From the NCBI GenBank assembly GCA_017849335.1, contig JAFIHP010000419.1:1-6201 (forward strand): a stretch of DNA of 6,201 nt, read 5' to 3'. Below are positions 1 to 5,169 of the stretch, piece after piece. The translations under genes and the position numbers were made by a program. The DNA comes from Actinomycetales bacterium (GTDB lineage: Bacteria > Actinomycetota > Actinomycetes > S36-B12). Position 1 is the stretch's first letter. Each line of letters starts with the position of its first letter. Below the pieces are notes generated by a model, which searched no databases, was not told where the DNA came from, and was given only the letters and a program-made list of their open reading frames with translations.

Positions 1-668
1 GGGGCCAGGCGCGGCGCGGGCAGGCTCGTGGCGCGCCGCGTGCGGACGCGGCCGTCGCCCGAGCACTCCGGGCACGGGGTCGGGATAGTCGTGCCGAAGC
101 CCTGGCACTGCGGGCACGGGCGGGAGGTCATGACCTGGCCGAGGAACGATCGCTGGACCTGCTGGATCTCCCCGCGGCCCTTGCACATCGGGCAGGTGGC
201 CGGCTCGGTGCCCGGGGCGCAGCCCGTCGCGTGGCAGGCGTCGCAGCGGACCGCGGTGTCGACCGTCAGGTCGCGGGTGCCGCCGAACACCGCGGTGGAG
301 AGGTCGATCTGGACCCGGATCAGCGCGTCCTGGCCGCGCCGCGACCGCTGCCGGGGACCCCGCGAGGAGTTGCCTCCGAAGAAGGCGTCCATGATGTCGC
401 CGAAGTCGAACGTGGCACCGAACCCCCCGGCACCCCCCGCCCCGCCGCGGGCCGACAGCGGGTCACCGCCGAGGTCGTACATCTGCCGCTTCTCGGGGTC
501 GCTGAGGACCTCGTACGCGGCGGTGACGAGCTTGAACCGCTCCTGGTGCTCCGGGTCCGGGTTGACGTCGGGGTGCAGCTCGCGGGCCAGGCGTCGGTAT
601 GCCTTCTTGATCTCCTCGGGACTGGCGTCGCGCGAGACGCCGAGGAGTGCGTAGTAGTCAGTGCTCAT
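1..668 (-). CDS. dnaJ: Chaperone protein DnaJ (Hsp40), 5' part; C-terminus beyond the left edge
   Basis: This is the cytoplasmic co-chaperone that stimulates DnaK ATPase activity and hands it unfolded clients. The ATG is at 668-666 and 222 codons are visible without a stop. The J domain is at residues 4-68 with HPD at 32-34, in the context RELHPDVNPD. A short Gly/Phe-rich segment covers about 72-100 and includes FDFGDIMDAFFGG. The zinc-binding region has all four cysteine repeats: CDACHATG (142-149), CPMCKGRG (159-166), CPQCQGFG (185-192) and CPECSGDG (199-206). The substrate-binding C-terminal domains are missing only because the window ends. The start overlaps the hrcA stop as ATGA, so translation is probably coupled and the pair should be one CIRCE-controlled transcript. 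In actinobacteria the dnaJ next to hrcA is usually the second copy (dnaJ2), with dnaJ1 in the dnaK operon; that assignment is inferred from context. The first zinc repeat has Ala where CxxCxGxG has its first Gly. Confidence 0.96.
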   Translation of the reverse strand, partial: MSTDYYALLGVSRDASPEEIKKAYRRLARELHPDVNPDPEHQERFKLVTAAYEVLSDPEKRQMYDLGGDPLSARGGAGGAGGFGATFDFGDIMDAFFGGNSSRGPRQRSRRGQDALIRVQIDLSTAVFGGTRDLTVDTAVRCDACHATGCAPGTEPATCPMCKGRGEIQQVQRSFLGQVMTSRPCPQCQGFGTTIPTPCPECSGDGRVRTRRATSLPAPRLA

Positions 669-1684
669 GCAGTCTCGTCCAGGATCCGGCTCACGTAACG
701 GGCAACAGCGTGGACGGCCGCGATCGTTCCCGGATAGTCCATGTGGGTGGGGCCGACGACCCCGAGCGACGCCACGGGCTGGTCGACGCGGCCGTAGCGC
801 GCGGTGATGACGCTGGTGGAGCCGAGACCCTCGACGGGGTTCTCGTGGCCGATGCGGACGGTGATGCCCCCGGCGCTCGCCTCCCCCAGCAGGCGCAGCA
901 GGACGACCTGCTCCTCCAACGCCTCGAGAACCGGCTGGATGGCGAGCGGGAACGACTCGCCGTAGCGGGCCAGGTGGGCGGTGCCGCCGAGGACGACCCG
1001 CTCCTCGCCGCGCTCGGTGACCATCTCCAGCACCGCGGAGACGACGGCTCGCGCGACCGGTCGGTCGTCGGGCTCGAAGGCGGCATCCAGCTCGGCCACG
1101 GCGGCGGGAACGTCGCTGAAGGGCTTTCCGGACGCGGCCGCGATCAGCCGGGCACGCAGGTCCGCGACGGTCGCGTCGGTCACCGGGGCGCCGATCTCGA
1201 TGATGCGCTGCTCGACGCGGCCGGTGTCGACGATGACGACGACGATCAGCCGGGTCGAGCTCAAGGTGACCAGCTCGATGTGCCGGACGCTGCTGCGGGA
1301 CAGCGACGGGTACTGGACGAGCGCTACCTGCCGGGTGATCTGGGCGAGCAGCCGGACGGTGCGCGACATGACGTCGTCGAGGTCGACGGCGTCGTCGAGG
1401 AACTGCTGGATCGCTCGCCGCTCGGGGGACGACAGCGGCTTCACGCCGGAGAGGCGGTCGACGAACAGCCGGTACCCCAGGTCCGTCGGCACCCGCCCGG
1501 CGCTGGTGTGCGGCTGGGCGATGTAGCCCTCGTCCTCCAGGGCGGCCATGTCGTTGCGGATCGTGGCCGGGCTCACGCCGAGGTTGTGCCGCTCGACGAG
1601 GGCCTTCGAGCCGACCGGCTCGTGGGTGGCGACGTAGTCCTCGACGATCGCACGCAGCACGGCGAGGCGGCGGTCCTCAAGCAT
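665..1684 (-). CDS. hrcA: Heat-inducible transcription repressor HrcA
   Basis: HrcA is a cytoplasmic dimeric repressor that binds CIRCE operators and controls class I heat-shock genes; in other bacteria its activity depends on GroEL. The product is 339 residues, normal for the family. The N-terminal winged helix covers about 1-75 and contains LGVSPATIRNDMAALEDEGY (35-54) and the conserved QPHTSAGRVPTDLGYR stretch from 57. The middle is the GAF-like and dimerisation region. The C-terminus has the family signature GPTHMDYPGTIAAV. I chose the ATG at 1684-1682 because GGAGGT sits five bases upstream and MLEDRRLAVLRAIV is the usual N-terminus. A TTG start at 1747 in the same frame would lie inside the operator and is rejected. 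The gene is first in an operon with dnaJ (4-base overlap) and has a CIRCE site 35 bases upstream, so it is very likely autoregulated. Confidence 0.97.
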   Translation of the reverse strand: MLEDRRLAVLRAIVEDYVATHEPVGSKALVERHNLGVSPATIRNDMAALEDEGYIAQPHTSAGRVPTDLGYRLFVDRLSGVKPLSSPERRAIQQFLDDAVDLDDVMSRTVRLLAQITRQVALVQYPSLSRSSVRHIELVTLSSTRLIVVVIVDTGRVEQRIIEIGAPVTDATVADLRARLIAAASGKPFSDVPAAVAELDAAFEPDDRPVARAVVSAVLEMVTERGEERVVLGGTAHLARYGESFPLAIQPVLEALEEQVVLLRLLGEASAGGITVRIGHENPVEGLGSTSVITARYGRVDQPVASLGVVGPTHMDYPGTIAAVHAVARYVSRILDETA

Positions 1685-1718
1685 GGTCACCTCCAGGGCC
1701 CGGCGCGGCGGGCTCGGG

Positions 1719-1749
1719 ACTTGGCACTCCCCGAACCCGAGTGCCAAGT
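1719..1749. promoter_or_regulatory. CIRCE operator (HrcA binding site) of hrcA-dnaJ
   Basis: This is a perfect inverted repeat with 11-base arms: ACTTGGCACTC at 1719-1729, a 9-base spacer at 1730-1738, and GAGTGCCAAGT at 1739-1749. The CIRCE consensus is TTAGCACTC-N9-GAGTGCTAA. Here the spacing is exact and the only arm difference is TTGG for TTAG, compensated on the other side. It lies 35 bases upstream of the hrcA ATG and overlaps the putative -10 and start of transcription, as expected for a repressor that blocks initiation. Confidence 0.96.
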
Positions 1750-1752
1750 GTA
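1747..1752 (-). promoter_or_regulatory. Putative -10 element for hrcA-dnaJ
   Basis: Read on the minus strand, this hexamer is TACACT, a good match to TAnnnT. It touches the upstream arm of the CIRCE site, placing the expected transcription start near 1740 inside the operator. No clear -35 was found at the usual 16-18 base spacing. Support comes from position and the CIRCE overlap rather than from a full promoter match. Confidence 0.5.
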
Positions 1753-1759
1753 CGTGGTG

Positions 1760-1794
1760 CCGGGCGCGGCCGGTACGACCGCCGCGCAGCCCGG
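1760..1794 (-). terminator. GC-rich hairpin just after the chitinase stop, possible terminator
   Basis: The stem pairs 1760-1774 with 1778-1794 around the loop ACG. Runs of GC pairs are interrupted by one bulged base on the left arm and a three-base bulge on the right. It begins two bases past the chitinase TGA on the minus strand, so it could end that transcript. No U-tract follows. In such a GC-rich genome a chance hairpin or an effect on the overlapping hrcA promoter is also possible. Confidence 0.35.
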
Positions 1795-1795
1795 A

Positions 1796-3664
1796 TCAGC
1801 CGAGCGCCGCCAGGAACGCGTTGGTGTACGCCAGCGACGCCGGCGCGTTCGGCACCGAGCTGCAGTTGGTCGTGACACTCGTGGTCGCCGTGGCGCAGGG
1901 CACGTCGCGGTCGAGCGACCAGAAGTGGACGCCGGACAGCCCGGCGGACCGGACGTACGCGGACACCGTCGACACGTCCGCCAGCGTGAAGATCTCGTCC
2001 GAGACGTCGTTGCGGGCGATCATCGGGGTGATCTCGATCTGGCTGGCGGGGATGCCGTAGGTGTGCTGGAGGTTCTTGACCGCCTGCACCGCGGACGCCC
2101 CCATGTCGCACAGCCCGTTCTTCACGACGCACACGCTGGTGGCCGGTGCGCCGTAGTCCATCGTCATCAGGTTGATGGTGTAGCCGGTGAGCGTCGAGGC
2201 CTTGATCGCCTTCACCGTCGCGTCGCCGAGGGCGTTCAGGCCGCCGTAGCTCCCGTCGCTGGCGCCGAGGGTCGCGAGCGTGAACGAGAACCGCAGGCCC
2301 GGGTACCGCGACTGCGCGCCGGCGGCCGCCGCGACGAGGCTCTTCGCCTGGGCGGCGGTCCCGCCCTCGATGTCGAAGTCGATCCCGACGAGATGGGGGC
2401 TGGCGTAGCGGCCGATGAAGGCCGCCAGGTCCGTTCCGCTCGTGCACGTGAACGTTCCAGCCGCTCCCCCGGTCGACACGATGTAGTCGACACCGGCCGC
2501 GTCGAGCGGACCGATGTTGGCCGACACGAGGGCCGCCGGGGTGACGCCGGCCCAGGTCTCCGCCGTGCACGGCCCGGTCGCGAACGCGAGGGTCACGGCG
2601 TCGAGGGCGGTGGCGTCGCTCTTGAGCAGGCCGCCGGAGCCGACGAGGGGCCGCACGGTGCCGGTCACGGCCGACCGCATCGCGTAGGTGTTCCAGTCCA
2701 TCGCGACGGTGATGTCCTTGTACGGGCTGAACACGAACCCGGGCGCAGTACCGGTGGTCGGGGTCGATGTCGGAGTCGGCGTGGGCGTGGGAGTCGGCGT
2801 GGGAGTCGGCGTGGGTGTCGACGCGCCGGCGATCTGGCACGGTGCCGGGGCTCCCCCGACGAGGGCGGTGCATGTCGTGGGAGACGACGCCGCCCCGACG
2901 TCGGTGAACCCGGCCGTGACGGTGCCGCCGGCAGGGATGGCGCCGTTCCACGAGGCGTTCGACACGCGGAGCGCCCCGCCGGAGGTACCGCCGACGCCGC
3001 TCCAGACGGTCGAGACCGTTCCGGTCCACGGCAGCGTCACGGCCCAGGAGGTCGTGGCGACGCCGCCGAGATTGGTGACCGACAGGTTGACGGTGCGGCC
3101 GCCGTCCCACTGGGTCGGGACAGCGAGCGTGACCCGCAGGCCGGCGCCCGGGGTGACCGTCGGCGTCGGGGTCGGCGTCGGGGTCGGGGTCGGCGTGGGC
3201 GTCGGGGTCGGCGTCGGGGTCGGCGTGGGCGTCGGGGTAGGCGTCCCGCCGTTGACGGCGCACGAGCGACCGGTGACAGCGCACGCGGTCGGAACCGTGA
3301 CCGCCCCGGGGGCAGGTGCGGCGTTGAGCCCGAAGGTCGTCGTCGCTCCGGGAGCGAGCGAGGTCTGCCACGACGGAGCCAGGGCCGTGAACCCGCCCGG
3401 GGCAGCCGTCGACGTCGCGTTCCAGATGCTCGTGACCGTCATGCCGCTCGTGAACGTGATCGCCCACGGGTTGAGGGCGGCACTCGTGTTGTTCCGAACA
3501 GCCACGCTGGCGGTGAACCCGCTCCCCCAGTTGGAGGTCACGGTCCACGTCACGGAGACGTCCGGGGTCGCGGCACCGGCGGCGGAGCGGCCGACAGAGG
3601 CGGTCAGCGCGGCCAGGAGCACGACGACGACGGACACGACGGCTGCGCGCAGCGGGCGGCTCAC
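1796..3664 (-). CDS. Secreted chitinase: two CBM2-type modules, Thr-Pro linkers, GH18 catalytic domain
   Basis: This 622-residue exported enzyme is predicted to hydrolyse chitin beta-1,4 links. The signal peptide has an N-terminal Arg and the hydrophobic run AAVVSVVVVLLAALTA, with likely cleavage after Ala31 (AGA-AT). A first CBM2 covers about 34-138 (W40, W46, W67, W81, W99; C128 and C135). A Thr-Pro linker follows at 141-172. A second CBM2-like module covers about 173-280 (C265, C276), and a second Thr-Pro linker is at 283-304. The GH18 barrel is about 310-622, with SxGG as STGG (397-400), catalytic GIDFDIE with D429, D431 and the acid E433, MTMDYG (501-505) and the late FWSLDRD (581-587). 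The first Asp of DxxDxDxE is Val426; the DxDxE core is intact, as in GH18 enzymes resembling Pyrococcus ChiA. The start is GTG at 3664, with AGGAGGT six bases upstream. Substrate preference for chitin over other polymers is inferred from the GH18 type; CBM2 modules can bind both cellulose and chitin. Confidence 0.93.
   Translation of the reverse strand: MSRPLRAAVVSVVVVLLAALTASVGRSAAGAATPDVSVTWTVTSNWGSGFTASVAVRNNTSAALNPWAITFTSGMTVTSIWNATSTAAPGGFTALAPSWQTSLAPGATTTFGLNAAPAPGAVTVPTACAVTGRSCAVNGGTPTPTPTPTPTPTPTPTPTPTPTPTPTPTVTPGAGLRVTLAVPTQWDGGRTVNLSVTNLGGVATTSWAVTLPWTGTVSTVWSGVGGTSGGALRVSNASWNGAIPAGGTVTAGFTDVGAASSPTTCTALVGGAPAPCQIAGASTPTPTPTPTPTPTPTPTSTPTTGTAPGFVFSPYKDITVAMDWNTYAMRSAVTGTVRPLVGSGGLLKSDATALDAVTLAFATGPCTAETWAGVTPAALVSANIGPLDAAGVDYIVSTGGAAGTFTCTSGTDLAAFIGRYASPHLVGIDFDIEGGTAAQAKSLVAAAAGAQSRYPGLRFSFTLATLGASDGSYGGLNALGDATVKAIKASTLTGYTINLMTMDYGAPATSVCVVKNGLCDMGASAVQAVKNLQHTYGIPASQIEITPMIARNDVSDEIFTLADVSTVSAYVRSAGLSGVHFWSLDRDVPCATATTSVTTNCSSVPNAPASLAYTNAFLAALG
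2753..2818 (-). repeat. Degenerate hexanucleotide tract coding the second Thr-Pro linker
   Basis: It codes eight Thr-Pro pairs, then Thr-Ser, Thr-Pro and Thr-Thr (residues 283-304), joining the second CBM2 module to the GH18 domain. On the plus strand the units are GGCGTG, GGAGTC and close variants. The variation is mainly synonymous. Such linkers are flexible and are often O-glycosylated in actinobacteria. Confidence 0.9.
3149..3244 (-). repeat. Degenerate hexanucleotide tract coding the first Thr-Pro linker
   Basis: It codes fourteen uninterrupted Thr-Pro pairs followed by Thr-Val-Thr-Pro (residues 141-172), between the two CBM2 modules. Plus-strand units are GGCGTC, GGGGTC and GGCGTG in irregular order. 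The plus strand has many runs of three or four G, and a stretch at 3180-3207 fits the G-quadruplex pattern. Repeat number may vary between strains by slippage. Confidence 0.9.
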
Positions 3665-3683
3665 CAGGGACCTCCTCGGGACG

Positions 3684-3702
3684 ACGGGCCCGACCGGCCC
3701 GT
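3684..3702. promoter_or_regulatory. Perfect inverted repeat near the chitinase start, possible operator or leader hairpin
   Basis: Arms ACGGGCC (3684-3690) and GGCCCGT (3696-3702) flank the loop CGACC. It ends about seven bases upstream of the chitinase Shine-Dalgarno sequence. If transcribed, it would form a seven-pair stem beside the ribosome site; as DNA it could bind a dimeric regulator. GC-rich sequence makes such stems common, so function is only suggested by position. Confidence 0.35.
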
Positions 3703-3744
3703 ACGGATCATCCCGACGACCCTCGCAGACCGCACGTCGAACCC

Positions 3745-3762
3745 GGCTACGACAGGGCTACG
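3745..3762. repeat. Short direct repeat, GGCTACG twice
   Basis: GGCTACG occurs at 3745-3751 and 3756-3762, with starts 11 bases apart, close to one helical turn. It lies mid-way in the divergent spacer, about 80-120 bases from the chitinase start. Direct repeats at this spacing can bind regulators side by side, but seven bases is short and may be chance. Confidence 0.25.
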
Positions 3763-3837
3763 GATGGTGATCCGCCTACTCGAGTTGCGATGGCCGTCCC
3801 GCGTGTCGTCGCGACGGCGCGCCCACTCAGGAGAACG

Positions 3838-3867
3838 ATGGGCGCCAACCTCGGGGAGGCACCATGA
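3838..3867 (+). CDS. Possible 9-codon leader peptide overlapping the small coiled-coil gene
   Basis: The ATG at 3838 is preceded by AGGAG four bases upstream and opens a frame coding MGANLGEAP. It ends in TGA at 3865-3867, overlapping the ATG of the next gene (3864-3866) as ATGA. The frame differs from that gene, so this is not an alternative start for it. The downstream ATG has its own GGGGAGG. The layout suggests translational coupling, and the peptide may have no function of its own. It contains no run of a single amino acid to suggest classical attenuation. Confidence 0.4.
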   Translation: MGANLGEAP

Positions 3868-4124
3868 GTCCGGACGCGACGAGTCTGCCCGCGATCGCGC
3901 ACGAGCTCGACCTGCTGACCAGCGAGCTGCGCGTGCTGGAGTCGCGGCTTCGGACCGATCGGTCGACGGCCCCCCACTGGGAGCCCGCCCACGTCGTCGC
4001 CCAGGCCGAGGCCCTGCATGTCCGCGTCGACGCCCTTACCGACGAGGTTCGCGGCTGGCAGGCGCTGGTCGCGGCGGCGGTCAGCCGTGTCGGCGCGCCG
4101 GTCGCCCTCGACGCGGCCGGCTGA
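3864..4124 (+). CDS. Small acidic coiled-coil protein of unknown function
   Basis: I do not recognise a family for this 86-residue product. The ATG at 3864 is well placed behind GGGGAGG with a four-base gap. Residues about 11-32 (IAHELDLLTSELRVLESRLR) show heptad-like spacing of Leu and Ile, followed by a Trp-containing turn (HWEP) and a second amphipathic helix (about 43-73). The C-terminus is Ala/Val-rich. There is no signal peptide, membrane segment or cysteine, so it is probably cytoplasmic and may form a helical hairpin or dimer. It ends 23 bases before the diguanylate cyclase on the same strand. The two may be co-transcribed and functionally linked, but the cyclase also appears to have its own -10 in that gap. 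Codon choice matches the neighbours and the frame is GC3-rich, which supports a real gene. Confidence 0.7.
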   Translation: MSPDATSLPAIAHELDLLTSELRVLESRLRTDRSTAPHWEPAHVVAQAEALHVRVDALTDEVRGWQALVAAAVSRVGAPVALDAAG

Positions 4125-4135
4125 CCCGAGGCCCC

Positions 4136-4141
4136 TAGCCT
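4136..4141 (+). promoter_or_regulatory. Putative -10 of a leaderless promoter for the diguanylate cyclase
   Basis: TAGCCT matches TAnnnT and is followed by exactly six bases before the GTG at 4148, so transcription would start at the start codon. The cyclase has no proper Shine-Dalgarno sequence, which fits a leaderless mRNA. A perfect ten-base palindrome, CCTGCGCAGG (4139-4148), spans the gap and the first base of the start codon and might be an operator. Confidence 0.5.
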
Positions 4142-4147
4142 GCGCAG

Positions 4148-5089
4148 GTGAGCGCACCGCTGTCGTTCGAGCGCGCGGCCGAACGTGTCCTGGCGTTCCT
4201 GTCGACGCACCTGCCGCTCGCCGTCTGGTCGGTGACACGCGTCGAGAACGGACAGCAGACGTACGTCTACCTCGAGGAGTCGAACACCTACGGGCTCGTC
4301 CGTGGCTCGTCGACCCCGTGGGAGCAGACCTTCTGCATCCACGCGGTGGCCGGCCGGACCCCGTCGGTGACGGCACAGGCTCCGGACGTCCCGGAGTACC
4401 GGGAGAGCCTGCGCCAGACCGGGCTGACGGTGACGACATACGCGTCCGCGACGATCCTCGAGCCGGACGGGCAGCTGTTCGGCACGGTGTGCGGATTCGA
4501 TCCGGCGTCCCTGATCGGCCCGGACGACCTGGCGTCGGCGATCGACCTGCTGGCGTTCATGGGCGACATGCTGACCCTCGCGCTCGCGGCGGACCGCGAG
4601 CGCCAGGACCTGCACGAGGCCCTCGCCGACTCCGAGGTGGATGCCGAGACCGACGCCCTCACCGGCCTGGCGAACCGGCGACGGTGGGACCGGATGGTGA
4701 GCGACGAGGAGCAGCGTTTCCGCCGCCTCGCTGACCCGACGGTCGTCGTCATCGTCGACCTGGACGGGCTCAAGCGCATCAACGACTCCGAGGGACACGC
4801 CGACGGCGACGGATACCTACGCGCCGCCGCCGATGCGCTGCGGGCGTCCGTCCGGTCGACCGACGTCGTTGCCCGCCTGGGCGGCGACGAGTTCGCGGTA
4901 CTCCTTCGCCAGTGCGATGCGGGCACGGCGACCGACGTCGTCGCGAAAGTCGAAGCCTCCCTGGCGGATCGCCACGTCGAGGCATCGATCGGGTGGTCCG
5001 TGGCTAACGTCGCGTCGGGTCTGTCCGCCGCCGTCGCCGAAGCCGACGCGCGCATGTACGCACAGAAGGCCACCCGCGCCGCTCGCTGA
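4148..5089 (+). CDS. GAF-GGDEF diguanylate cyclase
   Basis: This 313-residue soluble protein is predicted to make cyclic di-GMP from two GTP, a second messenger acting on development, motility or adhesion. Residues about 5-150 form a GAF sensor domain, with the typical central TFCIHAVAG (61-69) and a VPEYRES segment (81-87). A short linker helix (about 150-165) leads to the GGDEF domain (about 168-310), which begins DALTGLANRRRW. The metal and substrate segment is DLDGLKRIND (204-213), the active-site GGDEF is intact at 245-249, and an RxxD inhibitory site (RSTD, 236-239) lies five residues before it. Catalytic activity and product feedback are therefore both expected. There is no EAL or HD-GYP domain and no membrane segment. 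The GAF ligand cannot be read from sequence. The start is GTG at 4148; no other nearby in-frame start exists, and TAGCCT six bases upstream suggests a leaderless transcript. It lies 23 bases after the small coiled-coil gene. Confidence 0.93.
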   Translation: MSAPLSFERAAERVLAFLSTHLPLAVWSVTRVENGQQTYVYLEESNTYGLVRGSSTPWEQTFCIHAVAGRTPSVTAQAPDVPEYRESLRQTGLTVTTYASATILEPDGQLFGTVCGFDPASLIGPDDLASAIDLLAFMGDMLTLALAADRERQDLHEALADSEVDAETDALTGLANRRRWDRMVSDEEQRFRRLADPTVVVIVDLDGLKRINDSEGHADGDGYLRAAADALRASVRSTDVVARLGGDEFAVLLRQCDAGTATDVVAKVEASLADRHVEASIGWSVANVASGLSAAVAEADARMYAQKATRAAR

Positions 5090-5104
5090 TTCACACGGAC
5101 GAAA

Positions 5105-5157
5105 CCCCCTGCGCCGCAACTCCTTCGCCACTCGGACGACGCGCGAATGTCAGGGGG
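5105..5157. repeat. Inverted repeat CCCCCTG / CAGGGGG between cyclase and DUF222 gene
   Basis: The arms CCCCCTG (5105-5111) and CAGGGGG (5151-5157) are exact complements separated by 39 bases. They begin 15 bases after the cyclase stop, and the right arm lies just upstream of the DUF222 -10. The long loop and lack of a U-tract make a simple terminator unlikely. It may be a spaced operator, or chance. Confidence 0.3.
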
Positions 5158-5163
5158 ATCCGG

Positions 5164-5169
5164 TAGTGT
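5164..5169 (+). promoter_or_regulatory. Putative -10 of a leaderless promoter for the DUF222 gene
   Basis: TAGTGT fits TAnnnT and is followed by six bases and then the ATG at 5176, the same spacing as upstream of the cyclase. There is no Shine-Dalgarno sequence before the ATG: the preceding bases are GTGTACGT. Transcription would start at or next to the A of the start codon. No standard -35 is visible. Confidence 0.55.

Larger units (their letters stand above)
3665..3837. other. Divergent intergenic region between chitinase and the small coiled-coil gene
   Basis: This spacer should hold the promoters of the minus-strand chitinase and the plus-strand small gene. I found no convincing -35/-10 pair for either. 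It contains a hairpin (3684-3702), a tandem GGCTACG pair (3745-3751 and 3756-3762, starts 11 bases apart), and two short palindromes, ACTCGAGT at 3778-3785 and CGTCGCGACG at 3807-3816. There is no match to the GGTCTAGACC-like DasR sites that control chitin genes in Streptomyces. No coding region is supported here. Confidence 0.6.

Noticed and set aside
28..654. Plus-strand frame opposite dnaJ
   Set aside because: It is the shadow of dnaJ, whose J domain and four zinc repeats on the minus strand are unmistakable.
1685..1747. Extended hrcA start at a TTG
   Set aside because: The TTG lies inside the CIRCE arm and at the -10, has no ribosome site, and the added residues are not part of the HrcA family. 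The ATG at 1684 has GGAGGT.
3149..3244. Possible CRISPR-like or tandem array
   Set aside because: The units are six bases with no spacers and translate as a Thr-Pro linker in a real gene.
1677..3548. Second long minus-strand frame within the chitinase
   Set aside because: It is the +1/-1 shadow of the chitinase; the product is Arg/His/Asp-rich repeats without motifs.
2688..3770. Plus-strand frame coding long Val-Gly repeats
   Set aside because: The Val-Gly runs are the reverse complement of the Thr-Pro linker codons of the chitinase.
3704..3774. CGGATCA and TGATCCG arms separated by 57 bases in the divergent spacer
   Set aside because: Seven-base arms at this distance are weak and no second feature supports them.
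647..4138. A 1163-codon open frame on the plus strand
   Set aside because: It runs antisense to hrcA and the chitinase. Its product is low-complexity Arg/Gly/Asp-rich sequence with no domain. Long antisense frames are expected in such GC-rich genes.
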